A DNA stretch of 64,000 nucleotides from Pseudonocardia ammonioxydans (GCF_900115005.1 NZ_FOUY01000018.1:1-64000); one strand, 5' to 3'. Shown: positions 11,166 through 22,425, numbered from the stretch's first letter. The notes: generated from the sequence alone by a model not told the origin. A program made the numbers and translations.

Positions 11166-12173
11166 TCAGGGGCGCTCGGCGCCGGAGCCGGCGAGCGACC
11201 GCCCGGTGTCGGCGTCGGCGCCGGGGGCGGGACCGGGCCCGCCCGGGGCGCCGGCCGGTGCGGGGCGGCTCGCGGTGCCCGCCCACACCCAGGCCGCGGC
11301 CGCGGTCACCAGGCCGGCACCGAGCACGTGCAGCGACACCAGCAGCTCCGGGACGCCGAGCGCGTACTGCACGCCCCCGACCAGGCCCTGCGCGAGGACG
11401 ACGGCGACCAGCGTCCAGTACCGCCTGCGCAGCCCGGCCGGTGCCCCGACGGCGTGGAACAGGAACCCGGTACCGGCCAGCGTGCCCAGGTAGAGGAACA
11501 GCGAGTCCACGTGCAGCTGGGTCAGCGCCGGGATGTCGGCGTCCAGGCGCGGGGTGTCGGGGTCACCGCCGTGCGGCCCGGCCCCGGTCACCAGCGTGCC
11601 CGCCACGAGCAGCACGGCCAGCACCGCGGTGGAGAACAGGATCAGCCCGCGGCCGGCCGGTGGGACGGTCCGGGTGACCGGGCCGTCGTCCTCGGTCGTC
11701 GCCGTCACCAGCAGCACCGCGAACCACACCAGCACCATCGAGGCGAGGAAGTGCAGCATCACCGTCCACCAGGCCAGCCCGGCCAGCACGGTGATCCCGC
11801 CGATCACCGCCTGCGCGACGACGCCGAGCGGCATCGCGCACGCCAGCGCGATCAGCCGGCGCCGCCGCGGCCGGGTGAACAGCGCACCGAGCAGGGTCGC
11901 GCCCGCGGTGAGCACCACCAGGACCCCGAGCAGCCGGTTGCTGAACTCGATCCACATGTGCAGTGGTGCGATCTCGGCGTGCGAGACCGGCACCATGCTG
12001 CCCGGCTCGCACTGCGGCCAGGTCGAGCACCCGAGGCCGGACCCGGTCACCCGCACCACCGAGCCGGTCACCCCGATCCCGATCTGCGCGATCAGGTTCG
12101 CGATCGCCAGCCGGCGCAGCAGCAACGGCGGGGTGGACGGCACGCGGGCGAGCAGACCGGTCGGGGTGGCCAC
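11166..12173 (-). CDS. ctaA: Heme A synthase CtaA/COX15
   Basis: A 335-residue integral membrane enzyme that oxidises heme O to heme A for cytochrome aa3 oxidase. The first helix contains QIGIGVTGSVVRVTGSGLGCSTWPQC, the hallmark of COX15/CtaA, with the characteristic cysteine pair. Conserved histidines follow in APLHMWIEFSNRLLG, VMLHFLA and TQLHVDSL, within eight predicted helices. The tail is Pro/Ala/Gly-rich. GTG 12173 gives a normal-length N-terminus; an ATG at 12218 in the same frame would add 15 unlikely residues. The position downstream of the mptB-ABC genes matches the Rv1456c-Rv1459c order of M. tuberculosis as I recall it. Confidence 0.92.
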   Translation of the reverse strand: MATPTGLLARVPSTPPLLLRRLAIANLIAQIGIGVTGSVVRVTGSGLGCSTWPQCEPGSMVPVSHAEIAPLHMWIEFSNRLLGVLVVLTAGATLLGALFTRPRRRRLIALACAMPLGVVAQAVIGGITVLAGLAWWTVMLHFLASMVLVWFAVLLVTATTEDDGPVTRTVPPAGRGLILFSTAVLAVLLVAGTLVTGAGPHGGDPDTPRLDADIPALTQLHVDSLFLYLGTLAGTGFLFHAVGAPAGLRRRYWTLVAVVLAQGLVGGVQYALGVPELLVSLHVLGAGLVTAAAAWVWAGTASRPAPAGAPGGPGPAPGADADTGRSLAGSGAERP

Positions 12174-12185
12174 ACTACGCAGTGT
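12172..12185 (-). promoter_or_regulatory. Inverted repeat over the ctaA start codon
   Basis: ACACT-N4-AGTGT (plus strand ACACTACGCAGTGT) covers the GTG start of ctaA. The half-sites resemble the ACACT half of the SufR box at 15675, but spacing and second arm differ. It could be an operator or a start-occluding hairpin, or chance. Confidence 0.35.
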
Positions 12186-12245
12186 AGAAGATGCAGTGCA
12201 GAAGAACGCTGCGGCCACCGGCGTTCCCGGTGTACCGGCGCCGGT

Positions 12246-13025
12246 TCAGCGCCAGCGCACCAGCCGCGACGCGGCGACCCCGCCGACGACCGCCCACCCG
12301 GCGAGCACCAGCAACGTTCCCGGCGCCGGGAACACCCCGGCGCCGAGCGCGTCGCGCAGCGCCTCGGCCAGCGCCCCGGACGGCAGCCAGGCCGCGATCG
12401 CGGCGAGCGGCCCGGGCAGGTCGTCGACCCCGACCACGATCCCGCCGGCGATCAGCAGCACGAACCAGACGATGTTCGCGACGGCGAGCACGATCTCCGC
12501 GCGCAGCGTGCCGCCCAGCAGGATCCCCAACGACCCGAACGCGGCCGTACCGAGCAGCACGGCGATCAGCGCCCCGTCGAGGCGGGCACCGGACGGCGTC
12601 CACCCCAGGAACAGGGCCAGCACCGCCAGCAGCACCACCTGGATCCCGACGACGGCCGCGACCGCGGTCAGCCGCCCGCAGACCAGCAGCCAGCGCGGCA
12701 ACGCGGTCGCGGCGAGCCGGCGCAGCGCGCCGTAGCGGCGGTCGAACCCGAGCGCGATCGCCTGGCCGGTGAACGCCGAGCCCATGACGGCCAGTGCCAG
12801 CATCGAGGCGAGCAGCCAGCCGACCCGCGGTTCCGGCGCCGGGACGGCCGGGACGAGGGTGAGCCCGACCAGCAGCGCGGCCGGGATCAGCAGGGTCAGC
12901 AGCACCTGCTCGGCGTTGCGCAGCGCGAGCCGGGTCTCCAGCCCGCCCTGCGCGCGCAGCATCGTGAGCAGGTCGCCGCGCCCGGGGGCCGGGGTGAAGG
13001 TCCCGGCGGGGAAGAGGTCGCTCAT
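12246..13025 (-). CDS. ABC-2 type permease of the mptB-ctaA locus
   Basis: A 259-residue membrane protein with six predicted helices, for example QVLLTLLIPAALLVGLTLV and VGIQVVLLAVLALFLGW. It has the ABC-2 pattern FDRRYGALRRLAATALPRW before the third helix. The start is ATG 13025, overlapping the stop of the ATPase gene by ATGA, which indicates coupled translation of a two-subunit transporter. The gene corresponds in position to Rv1457c of M. tuberculosis (recalled synteny). Its substrate is unknown. Conserved linkage to mptB and ctaA suggests an envelope or respiratory role, but that is inference. Confidence 0.87.
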   Translation of the reverse strand: MSDLFPAGTFTPAPGRGDLLTMLRAQGGLETRLALRNAEQVLLTLLIPAALLVGLTLVPAVPAPEPRVGWLLASMLALAVMGSAFTGQAIALGFDRRYGALRRLAATALPRWLLVCGRLTAVAAVVGIQVVLLAVLALFLGWTPSGARLDGALIAVLLGTAAFGSLGILLGGTLRAEIVLAVANIVWFVLLIAGGIVVGVDDLPGPLAAIAAWLPSGALAEALRDALGAGVFPAPGTLLVLAGWAVVGGVAASRLVRWR

Positions 13026-13933
13026 GGCCGCAGCTCCCGTCCGGTCAGGTCGAGGAAGACGTCCTCCAGGCTGCGTCGCACGACCTGGACGTCGTCGGCC
13101 ATGACGCCCTGGTCGGCGCACCAGGAGGTGATCGCGGCCAGCGCGCCGGGGTCGATCCGGCCCTGGACCCGGTAGCGCCCGGGAGTGGTCTCGGTGGTCG
13201 CGTAGCCGTCGGGCAGGCGGTCGTCGAGACCGGCCGTGTCCATGCCCGCAGGCGCCCGGAACCTCAGCTCGGTCTGGTCGCCCGCGGTGAGCTGGGCGGG
13301 CGAGCCGTGCGCGACGACCCGGCCCTTGTCGATGATCACGACGTCGTCGGCGAGCTGTTCGGCCTCGTCCATCAGGTGCGTGGTCAGCAGGACCCCGACA
13401 CCGTCGCGGCGCAGCGCCCGCACCAGGTCCCACACGAGGTGCCGGGCCTGCGGGTCCAGCCCGGCGGTGGGCTCGTCGAGGAACACCAGCTCCGGGCGGC
13501 CGACGACGGCGCAGGCCAGCGCCAGGCGCTGCTGCTCACCGCCGGAGAGCCGCTTGTACGGCGTCCGTGCCCGGTGGCGCAGCCCCAGCACGTCGAGCAG
13601 CCGGCCCGGGTCGATCGGATGTGCGGCGCAGTCCGCGACCAGGTGCAGCATCTCGCCGGTCCGCACGGCCGGATAGGCGCCGCCACCCTGGGGCATCACC
13701 CCGACCCGCGGCCGGACGGCGTCGTCGTCGGGGGCGTGGCCGAGCACGGTGACCCGCCCGCCGGAGGCCGGCCGGAAGCCGGTGCAGACCTCGACGGTGC
13801 TGGACTTGCCCGCGCCGTTCGGCCCGAGCAGCGCGAGGACCTCGCCGCGGGCGAGGTCGAGGTCGATGCCGTCCACCGCGGTCGTCGGGCCGTAGCGGAC
13901 GACCAGGCCGCGGGCCTCGAGCGCGGCGCTCAC
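13022..13933 (-). CDS. ABC transporter ATP-binding protein of the mptB-ctaA locus
   Basis: A 303-residue ATPase. It has Walker [10 protein letters not shown] near residue 40, signature LSGGEQQRLALA near 140, Walker B ELVFLDEPTAGLDP and the H-loop in LLTTHLMDEAEQ. A C-terminal stretch of about 80 residues, typical of daunorubicin/Nod-type exporters, ends in RRSLEDVFLDLTGRELRP. GTG 13933 overlaps the mptB stop (GTGA), and the gene's own stop overlaps the permease start (ATGA), so three genes are translated as a unit. It corresponds to Rv1458c by position. The transported compound is not known. Confidence 0.92.
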   Translation of the reverse strand: MSAALEARGLVVRYGPTTAVDGIDLDLARGEVLALLGPNGAGKSSTVEVCTGFRPASGGRVTVLGHAPDDDAVRPRVGVMPQGGGAYPAVRTGEMLHLVADCAAHPIDPGRLLDVLGLRHRARTPYKRLSGGEQQRLALACAVVGRPELVFLDEPTAGLDPQARHLVWDLVRALRRDGVGVLLTTHLMDEAEQLADDVVIIDKGRVVAHGSPAQLTAGDQTELRFRAPAGMDTAGLDDRLPDGYATTETTPGRYRVQGRIDPGALAAITSWCADQGVMADDVQVVRRSLEDVFLDLTGRELRP

Positions 13934-15546
13934 CGCGCGGGTTCCGCGGTGGGGCCGGTCGTGGCCGGTGCGCGCAGCAGCTGCCGCACGACCAGCAACG
14001 ACAGTCCGAACATCACGATCCCGGCGATGACGGCCAGCGGCAGCTGGAACGCCCGGAAGATGAAGTCGGCCCCGGTCGGGGGCACGACCAGCGCCAGGAA
14101 CGCCGAGAGCAGCAGCATCGCCCGCCGGTAGCGGGGCATCGCGCGGGTCGCGACCAGCGGCAGCAGCCCCCAGAACAGGTACCAGGGGTGCACCACCGGC
14201 GACAGCAGCACGAACGTGACCAGGCCCGCTCCGGTGCCGGTCAGCGGGTCGAGCCTGCCGCGCAGGCAGGCCAGGAGCAGCACGACGATGATGAGCACCA
14301 TCGGGACGACGAACAGGCCCCGGGCCAGCGCCAGGGTCGCCTCGGTGTGGTCACCGAGCCCGGCGAGGCGGCCGACCTGGCCGGCCAGCAGGCCGAAGTC
14401 GGTGCTGACCGACATCCAGCTGAGGATCTTGCTGGGGGCCGACAGCCCGCGCAGCCAGTTGAAGCCCAGCCCGGTGGCGAAGCTGAACACGGACAGGACG
14501 ACGGCGGCGATCGCGGTGAGCCAGCTGGTCATCACCACCCAGTCGACGACGCGTCCGCCCCGCCTGCGGACCAGATGGACGCCGACGAACCCGAGCGCGA
14601 GCAGCGCCGGCAGCTTCACCGCCGCGGCCGCCACGATCAGCCCCGCCCCGAGCGTGATCCGCCACCACGGCTGGATCGTGTCGTCGCGGCCGAGCACGAC
14701 GTGCAGGCCCACCAGCATCAGGCCGATCATGACCGACTCGTTGTGGATCCCGCTGACCAGGTGGAACAGCACCAGCGGGTTCGCCGCGCCGAGCCAGAGC
14801 ACCAGGCCGGCGTCGAGGTCGAAGCGGGCCGCGAGCCGGGGGAGCGCCCAGACGATCATCGCGACACCGGCCAGCGCCAGCAGCCGGTGCTCCATGATCC
14901 CGAGCACCACGTTCTCGCCGGAGAGCCCGGTGATGATCCGGCCGAGGCCGAGGAACAGCGGGCCGTAGGGGGCCGGGGTGTCGCGCCAGATCGTCGGGAT
15001 CCCGCGGGTCAGCGGGTCGTCGATGCCCAGCGCCTGCGCCGGGCCGATCGTGTACGGGTCGATGCCGCGGGCCAGCGTCGCGCTCTGGGCCAGGTAGCTG
15101 TAGATGTCCTTGGAGAACATCGGCGGCGCGACCGCCAGCGGGATACCCCACAGGATCGCGGTGCGGGTCAGCTCGCGGCGTTCCGGGGCGGGGTGGCGGG
15201 CGCCCCGCGCGGTGAGCATCCGGGCGATCCACAACCAGGCGGTCACCACCATCAGCAGCCCGGCGTAGGTGATCGCGATGGCGAGGGTGACGTTGCGGGC
15301 CGGCAGGCCGATCACCCGCAGGCCGTTGAGCGGGTTCGGCACCGGGAAGGCCCCGGAGCCCAGGGCGCTGATCCCCATCAGGATCGCGCCGGTGAGGCCG
15401 AGCACGCGCGCGATCCGCGCCTGCTCGCGCAGGCCGCGACGGGCGGCGGGGGGCTTGCGGCCGGTGGGGCCGGCCGGGGAGCCCTCGGGCGCCGCTCGCG
15501 TCGGGGAGTCGTCGCGCCCGGGTGGGGCGACCTCGGGCGTCACCAT
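13930..15546 (-). CDS. mptB: Polyprenol-phosphomannose alpha-1,6-mannosyltransferase MptB
   Basis: A 538-residue multipass GT-C glycosyltransferase. About 13 hydrophobic helices follow a 50-residue hydrophilic N-terminus. The first extracytoplasmic loop holds MFSKDIYSYLAQ, which contains the acidic residue expected for GT-C catalysis, and DPYTIGPAQALGIDDPL follows. In Corynebacteriales MptB extends the mannan core of lipomannan/lipoarabinomannan from polyprenyl-phosphate mannose; the same role is inferred here. ATG 15546 is the only start close to the hydrophilic N-terminus. The gene is divergent from sufR across 139 bases and is coupled to the ABC ATPase gene downstream. Confidence 0.88.
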   Translation of the reverse strand: MVTPEVAPPGRDDSPTRAAPEGSPAGPTGRKPPAARRGLREQARIARVLGLTGAILMGISALGSGAFPVPNPLNGLRVIGLPARNVTLAIAITYAGLLMVVTAWLWIARMLTARGARHPAPERRELTRTAILWGIPLAVAPPMFSKDIYSYLAQSATLARGIDPYTIGPAQALGIDDPLTRGIPTIWRDTPAPYGPLFLGLGRIITGLSGENVVLGIMEHRLLALAGVAMIVWALPRLAARFDLDAGLVLWLGAANPLVLFHLVSGIHNESVMIGLMLVGLHVVLGRDDTIQPWWRITLGAGLIVAAAAVKLPALLALGFVGVHLVRRRGGRVVDWVVMTSWLTAIAAVVLSVFSFATGLGFNWLRGLSAPSKILSWMSVSTDFGLLAGQVGRLAGLGDHTEATLALARGLFVVPMVLIIVVLLLACLRGRLDPLTGTGAGLVTFVLLSPVVHPWYLFWGLLPLVATRAMPRYRRAMLLLSAFLALVVPPTGADFIFRAFQLPLAVIAGIVMFGLSLLVVRQLLRAPATTGPTAEPAR

Positions 15547-15650
15547 GGCCACGGAGGTTAGCCGGGAGACTCCCGGCCTCCGGGGGCCGGTCCTCACCAC
15601 AGCGGATGCCGTCGTGGACGTGAGCCCGGTCACGACCGAGGGGGGCGGTT

Positions 15651-15689
15651 TTGCTGCCCGCGGGGATATCCGCAACACTGGTGTTGTGA
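15651..15689 (+). promoter_or_regulatory. sufR promoter with SufR operator and leaderless start
   Basis: A -35 TTGCTG (15651-15656), a 17-base spacer and a -10 AACACT (15674-15679) place the transcript start at or next to the GTG of sufR (15686). Over the -10 lies ACACT-GGTGT-TGTGA (15675-15689), which matches the ACACT-N5-TGTGA site I recall for M. tuberculosis SufR. The same bases form the palindrome CAACAC-TG-GTGTTG (15673-15686). Binding here would block polymerase, so sufR should repress its own operon. Confidence 0.7.
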
Positions 15690-16774
15690 AAACACACCGG
15701 ACCGCGCAGCAGCGCCAGGATCCCGCCTGCGGGCACGGGTCCGACGCCGTGCTGCCCGGCTCCGGGTCGGGGACCCGGGCCGCGGTGGCACGGGTCCTGA
15801 TGGAGCAGGGCCCGGTCACGGCCGCCGTCGTGGCGGCCGAGCTGGAGCTCACCGAGGCCGCGGTGCGCAGGCACCTGGACGCGTTGCTGGCCGACGGGGA
15901 GGCCGAGGCCCGCGCCCCGGCCCGCTCGGTCCGCCCACGCGGGCGTGGGCGGCCGGCCAAGGAGTACCTGCTCACCGATACGGGCCGGGTCCGGTTCGGG
16001 CACGGTTACGACGACCTGGCGACCTCCGCCCTGCGTTTCCTGGCCGAGACGGCGGGGGAGCAGGCGGTGGACGCGTTCGCCCGCAGGCGGGTGCACGACC
16101 TCCTCGGGGCCGACCTGGAGTCGGTCACGGCGCCGGCAGGCCCCCAGGAGCGCGCCGAGGTGCTGGCCCGGGTGCTGAGCACCCGTGGCTACGCTGCCCA
16201 GACCCGCAGCGGCGGGCTGGGCGTGCAGCTGTGCCAGCACCACTGCCCGGTGGCGCACGTCGCCACCGAGTTCCCGGAACTCTGCGAGGCCGAGACGCGT
16301 GCCTTCGCCGAGCTGCTGGGTACCCACGTGCAGCGACTGGCCACGATCGCGCGCGGCGACGCCGCGTGCACCACACACGTCCCGCTCGAGGATCCCGAAC
16401 TCCTCGCGCGGGCCCGGCACGGGGACCGGGACGAGGTCCCCACCCCCCGCGCCGGCAGTCCGCAACCACCTGCTCGGCTGCGGAAGATGCAAGAAGAAGA
16501 GGGCCCCGCCACCGGCACCGTCAATCAGCAACCCAGTGCTCGGCTGCGGAAGATGCAAGAAGAAGAGGGCCCCGCCACCGGCACCGTCAATCAGCAACCC
16601 AGTGCTCGGCTGCGGAAGATGCAAGAAGAAGAGGGCCCCGCCACCGGCACCGTCAATCAGCAACCCAGTGCTCGGCTGCGGAAGATGCAAGAAGAAGAGG
16701 GCCCCGCCGAAGGCGGGACCATCTCCCACCACGGTCCCCGAAAGGGAGGCAGTCCGAATGACGACCACTCCTGA
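15686..16774 (+). CDS. sufR: Fe-S cluster-sensing repressor SufR with repeat-derived C-terminal tail
   Basis: A 362-residue protein. Residues 25-75 form a winged HTH ([20 protein letters not shown], then [13 protein letters not shown]). Cysteines 183, 187, 200 and 228 ([21 protein letters not shown]) are positioned as SufR cluster ligands. Homologues I recall end near CTTHVPL. Here the frame runs about 130 codons further, through four 22-residue repeats of the type [18 protein letters not shown], and ends inside sufB, overlapping it by 17 bases. SufR represses the suf operon when its cluster is intact and releases under iron limitation or nitrosative stress. GTG 15686 lies in its own operator and fits a leaderless transcript. 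Whether the tail is part of the working protein is unknown. Confidence 0.88.
   Translation: MKTHRTAQQRQDPACGHGSDAVLPGSGSGTRAAVARVLMEQGPVTAAVVAAELELTEAAVRRHLDALLADGEAEARAPARSVRPRGRGRPAKEYLLTDTGRVRFGHGYDDLATSALRFLAETAGEQAVDAFARRRVHDLLGADLESVTAPAGPQERAEVLARVLSTRGYAAQTRSGGLGVQLCQHHCPVAHVATEFPELCEAETRAFAELLGTHVQRLATIARGDAACTTHVPLEDPELLARARHGDRDEVPTPRAGSPQPPARLRKMQEEEGPATGTVNQQPSARLRKMQEEEGPATGTVNQQPSARLRKMQEEEGPATGTVNQQPSARLRKMQEEEGPAEGGTISHHGPRKGGSPNDDHS
16471..16708. repeat. 66-bp tandem repeat array, 3.6 units
   Basis: Units start at 16471, 16537, 16603 and 16669; the last stops after 40 bases at GGGCCCCGCC. Units are near-identical and each begins TGCTCGGCTGCGGAAGATGC. The period is a multiple of three, so all six frames stay open. 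The sufR frame reads a Lys/Glu-rich repeat, and the sufB frame reads [19 protein letters not shown] with CxxC motifs. The array ends 50 bases before the sufB start. Confidence 0.92.
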
Positions 16775-18194
16775 AGTGCGCACAGAGCTCACGCAGGAGG
16801 AGACGATCGCGGCGCTCGGCCGGTACGACTTCGGCTGGGCGGACTCCGACGAGGCGGGTGCCGCTGCCAGGCGCGGCCTGTCCTCGGACGTCGTCGCCGA
16901 CATCTCCCACCTGAAGGACGAGCCGGAGTGGATGCTCGAGTTCCGCCAGAAGGCGCTCGACATCTTCGGCAAGAAGCCGATGCCGCGGTGGGGCTCCGAC
17001 CTGTCCGGGATCGACTTCGACAACATCAAGTACTTCGTGCGGTCCACGGAGAAGCAGGCCACCAGCTGGGAGGACCTGCCCGAGGACATCAAGAACACCT
17101 ACGACAAGCTCGGCATCCCCGAGGCCGAGAAGGAGCGTCTCGTCGCCGGCGTCGCCGCGCAGTACGAGTCCGAGGTCGTCTACCACCAGATCCGTGAGGA
17201 CCTGGAGGAGCAGGGCGTGGTGTTCCTGGACACCGACACCGCCCTCAAGGAGCACCCGGAGCTGTTCCGCGAGTACTTCGGCTCGGTCATCCCGGCCGGG
17301 GACAACAAGTTCTCCGCGCTGAACTCGGCCGTCTGGTCGGGTGGCTCGTTCATCTACGTGCCGCCGGGCGTGCACGTCGACATCCCGCTGCAGGCCTACT
17401 TCCGGATCAACACCGAGAACATGGGCCAGTTCGAGCGGACGCTGATCATCGTCGACGAGGGCGCCTACGTGCACTACGTCGAGGGCTGCACCGCGCCGAT
17501 CTACAAGACCGACTCGCTGCACTCGGCCGTGGTGGAGATCGTGGTGAAGAAGGGCGGCCGCTGCCGCTACACCACGATCCAGAACTGGTCGAACAACGTC
17601 TACAACCTGGTCACCAAGCGCGCCAAGGCCGAGGAGGGCGCGACCATGGAGTGGGTCGACGGCAACCTCGGCTCCAAGGTGACCATGAAGTACCCGGCCG
17701 TGTGGCTGATGGGCGAGCACGCCAAGGGCGAGGTCCTGTCCGTCGCCTTCGCGGGCGAGGGCCAGCACCAGGACGCCGGCGCCAAGATGGTGCACCTGGC
17801 GCCGAACACGTCGTCGACGATCGTGTCGAAGTCGGTGGCACGCGGCGGCGGACGGACGTCCTACCGCGGCCTGATCCAGGTCAACCCGCGGGCACGCAAC
17901 TCGCGGTCGACCGTGAAGTGCGACGCGCTGCTGGTGGACACGATCTCGCGGTCGGACACCTACCCCTACGTCGACATCCGCAACGACGAGGTGTCGATGG
18001 GGCACGAGGCCACCGTCTCGAAGGTCTCCGAGGACCAGCTCTTCTACCTGATGAGCCGCGGTCTGACCGAGGACGAGGCGATGGCGATGGTGGTGCGCGG
18101 GTTCGTCGAGCCGATCGCCCGCGAGCTGCCCATGGAGTACGCGCTGGAGCTGAACCGGCTGATCGAGCTGCAGATGGAGGGTTCCGTCGGATGA
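16758..18194 (+). CDS. sufB: Fe-S cluster scaffold subunit SufB
   Basis: A 478-residue SufB, the scaffold of the SufBC2D complex that assembles Fe-S clusters in the cytoplasm. Characteristic segments are [44 protein letters not shown] with the conserved Cys, and [12 protein letters not shown] near the C-terminus. It is uninterrupted; the M. tuberculosis orthologue Rv1461 carries an intein, which is absent here. ATG 16758 is chosen because GGGAGG lies eight bases upstream and the frame before it only reads through the 66-bp repeats. The start overlaps the end of sufR by 17 bases and the stop overlaps sufD (ATGA). Confidence 0.97.
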   Translation: MTTTPEVRTELTQEETIAALGRYDFGWADSDEAGAAARRGLSSDVVADISHLKDEPEWMLEFRQKALDIFGKKPMPRWGSDLSGIDFDNIKYFVRSTEKQATSWEDLPEDIKNTYDKLGIPEAEKERLVAGVAAQYESEVVYHQIREDLEEQGVVFLDTDTALKEHPELFREYFGSVIPAGDNKFSALNSAVWSGGSFIYVPPGVHVDIPLQAYFRINTENMGQFERTLIIVDEGAYVHYVEGCTAPIYKTDSLHSAVVEIVVKKGGRCRYTTIQNWSNNVYNLVTKRAKAEEGATMEWVDGNLGSKVTMKYPAVWLMGEHAKGEVLSVAFAGEGQHQDAGAKMVHLAPNTSSTIVSKSVARGGGRTSYRGLIQVNPRARNSRSTVKCDALLVDTISRSDTYPYVDIRNDEVSMGHEATVSKVSEDQLFYLMSRGLTEDEAMAMVVRGFVEPIARELPMEYALELNRLIELQMEGSVG

Positions 18195-19396
18195 CGAGTG
18201 ACGTTGCCGGCCTCGCGCCTGAACTGAAGGGCGCCAAGGAGGGCCAGGGCGAGGTGCCGATCGCCTCGGCGGGCGAGCGGTTCCAGTCGTTCGACGTCGA
18301 CGCCTTCGAGATCCCGGGCGGCCGCGAGGAGAACTGGCGGTTCACCCCGCTGCGCCGGCTGAAGGGCCTGCACGACGGCACCGCCGCGTTCGACGCGAAG
18401 CCCGCGGTCTCGGTGACCTCGGGCGGTCGTGACGCGTCCGGTCTCGACGGCGTGACCGTCGAGACGGTGGCGCGCGACGATGCCCGCCTCGGCGAGGGCG
18501 GGACCCCCGCCGACCGGGTCGCCGCTGCGGCGTGGTCGGCGTTCGCCGAGGCCACCGTGGTGACCCTGGACGGGACGCCCGACCCGGTGACGATCACGGT
18601 CGAGGGGCCCGGTGTGGGCGCCTCGGCGGCCGGTCACCTGCAGGTCCGCACCACCCCGCACACGCAGGCGACGGTCGTCGTCGAGCACAAGGGGTCGGGC
18701 GCGCTGGCCGACAACACCGAGATCGTGCTGGCCGACGGCTCCCAGCTGACGCTGGTCGTCACCGAGGAGTGGGCCGACGACGCCGTGCACGCCGGCGCCG
18801 AGCACTACCTGATCGGACGCGACGCGACGCTGCGGGCGACCGCGGTGCAGCTGGGCGGCGACCTGGTGCGCGTCACCTCGACCGTGCGCTACGCCGGTCC
18901 CGGTGGCGACGCCGAGCTGCTCGGGGTGGCGTTCACCGACGCGGGCCAGCACCTGGAGCAGCGGCTGCTCGTGGACCACGCGGTCGCGAACTGCCGTTCC
19001 AACGTGCTGTACAAGAACGCGCTGCAGAGCGACTCGAACGACGCCGCGCACGTGGTGTGGATCGGCGACGTGCTGATCCGGGCCGCCGCGGAGAACACCG
19101 AGACGTTCGAGTTCAACCGCAACCTGGTGCTCACCGAGCACGCCCGGGCGGACTCGGTCCCGAACCTGGAGATCGAGACCGGCGAGATCGCCGGCGCCGG
19201 GCACGCCTCGACCACCGGCCGGTTCGACGACGAGCAGCTGTTCTACCTGCGCAGCCGCGGCATCCCGGAGGAGCAGGCCCGCCGCCTCGTCGTGCGGGGG
19301 TTCTTCGGCGAGATCCTGAACAAGATCACCCTCCCCGAGCTGCGCGAACGCCTCGAGGCGGCCGTCGAGGCCGAGCTGGCCATCACGGGCGCCTGA
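18191..19396 (+). CDS. sufD: Fe-S cluster assembly protein SufD
   Basis: A 401-residue SufD, structural partner of SufB in SufBC2D and needed for iron entry. The N-terminal part has the family motif [18 protein letters not shown]. The core beta-helix domain has [19 protein letters not shown] and [21 protein letters not shown]. The end carries the shared SufB/D motif [20 protein letters not shown]. Its ATG overlaps the sufB stop (ATGA), implying coupled translation and matched stoichiometry. The gap to sufC is 55 bases, the longest within the sufB-sufT run. Confidence 0.96.
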   Translation: MTSDVAGLAPELKGAKEGQGEVPIASAGERFQSFDVDAFEIPGGREENWRFTPLRRLKGLHDGTAAFDAKPAVSVTSGGRDASGLDGVTVETVARDDARLGEGGTPADRVAAAAWSAFAEATVVTLDGTPDPVTITVEGPGVGASAAGHLQVRTTPHTQATVVVEHKGSGALADNTEIVLADGSQLTLVVTEEWADDAVHAGAEHYLIGRDATLRATAVQLGGDLVRVTSTVRYAGPGGDAELLGVAFTDAGQHLEQRLLVDHAVANCRSNVLYKNALQSDSNDAAHVVWIGDVLIRAAAENTETFEFNRNLVLTEHARADSVPNLEIETGEIAGAGHASTTGRFDDEQLFYLRSRGIPEEQARRLVVRGFFGEILNKITLPELRERLEAAVEAELAITGA

Positions 19397-19451
19397 GCGG
19401 AGCTCGCGCAGCGCACATCGGGCACAGCGACCACCACCACGAAAAGAGATC

Positions 19452-21529
<2,078 letters not shown>

Positions 21530-21532
21530 ACG

Positions 21533-22009
21533 ATGCAGATCCAGCAGATGTACCAGGAGCTGATCCTGGACCACTACCGCGACCCGCACGGGTCCGGCCT
21601 GCGCGAGCCCTACGACGCCGAGTCCCACCACGTGAACCCCACGTGCGGGGACGAGGTGACGCTGCGGGTGAAGGTCGACACCGCCGCGGGGGCGATCGCC
21701 GACGTCTCCTACGAGACCCTGGGCTGCTCGATCAGCCAGGCCTCGGTGTCGGTGCTGCACGACCTCCTCGTGGGGAAGTCGATCGACGAGGCGTGGCGGA
21801 TCCTGGGCTCGTTCCAGGAGATGGCGCAGGGGCGCGGCCAGGTCGAGCCCGACGAGGAGGTGCTCGGCGACGGCGTCGCCTTCGCCGGCGTCGCCCGCTA
21901 CCCGGCACGGGTGAAGTGCGCGCTGCTCGGCTGGATGGCGTTCAAGGACGCGGTCAGCCGTACCGACCTGACGATCGACATGCCCGACACGGAGGGATCT
22001 CCGGCATGA
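21533..22009 (+). CDS. sufU: Zinc-dependent sulfurtransferase SufU
   Basis: A 158-residue SufU, an IscU-fold protein that takes persulfide sulfur from SufS. The Zn/S ligands are Cys near residue 38 (PTCGDEVTLRV), Cys near 65 (TLGCSISQASVS) and Cys near 128 (RVKCALLGW), plus Asp40. The extra 20 or so residues between the second and third cysteine distinguish SufU from IscU. ATG 21533 follows a stop-to-start gap of three bases from sufS, and the stop overlaps the sufT-like gene (ATGA). It serves as sulfur carrier rather than scaffold because SufBCD is present. Confidence 0.95.
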   Translation: MQIQQMYQELILDHYRDPHGSGLREPYDAESHHVNPTCGDEVTLRVKVDTAAGAIADVSYETLGCSISQASVSVLHDLLVGKSIDEAWRILGSFQEMAQGRGQVEPDEEVLGDGVAFAGVARYPARVKCALLGWMAFKDAVSRTDLTIDMPDTEGSPA

Positions 22010-22425
22010 GTGAGACGACCGAGAACACCACCACGACCGACGACGGCGTCGTCCGCGGTGCGGCCGGGATGCCCGAGCCCCCGGCCGCGGCGGCCGGTGG
22101 CGAGGGCGCCTCGGTGGACCAGCTGGAGGAGGCGATGAAGGACGTCGTCGACCCCGAGCTGGGCATCAACGTCGTCGACCTCGGCCTGGTCTACGGCATC
22201 GACCGCGACGGCGACACCGCCGTGGTCGACATGACGCTGACGTCCGCGGCCTGCCCGCTGACCGACGTGATCGAGGAGCAGACCCGCTCCGCGCTCACCG
22301 CCGGCCCGGACGGCGGCCTGGTCTCCGACGTCCGGATCAACTGGGTCTGGATGCCGCCGTGGGGCCCGGAGAAGATCACCGAGGACGGCCGCGAGCAGCT
22401 GCGCGCCCTCGGCTTCCGGGTCTGA
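22006..22425 (+). CDS. sufT: SufT-like MIP18/DUF59 Fe-S assembly factor
   Basis: A 139-residue protein. The first 45 residues are Thr/Gly/Ala-rich and variable; the DUF59 domain follows, with MKDVVDPELGINVVDLGLVYG and MTLTSAACPLTDVIEEQ, which holds the conserved cysteine. Such proteins help mature or transfer Fe-S clusters. It is the last gene of the suf operon, overlapping sufU by ATGA, as Rv1466 is in M. tuberculosis. The nat gene is convergent 21 bases downstream, with no obvious terminator between. I am sure of the family and moderately sure of the SufT name. Confidence 0.9.
   Translation: MSETTENTTTTDDGVVRGAAGMPEPPAAAAGGEGASVDQLEEAMKDVVDPELGINVVDLGLVYGIDRDGDTAVVDMTLTSAACPLTDVIEEQTRSALTAGPDGGLVSDVRINWVWMPPWGPEKITEDGREQLRALGFRV

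Noticed and set aside
12219-12245. Longer N-terminus of ctaA or a separate gene here
   Set aside because: The in-frame ATG at 12218 adds non-conserved residues, and the gap to the permease stop is too short for a gene.
15550-15568. IdeR-like iron box (GGAGGTTAGCC) near the mptB start
   Set aside because: Only one half-site resembles the 19-base IdeR consensus; the other half does not match.
16471-16708. CRISPR-like array
   Set aside because: Copies are directly adjacent with no unique spacers and the period is 66 bases in coding frame, so this is a tandem repeat.
16185-16757. Upstream extension of sufB through the 66-bp repeats
   Set aside because: ATG 16758 has a good ribosome site and gives the standard SufB N-terminus; the extension reads CxxC/Lys-rich repeats without homology and lies over sufR.
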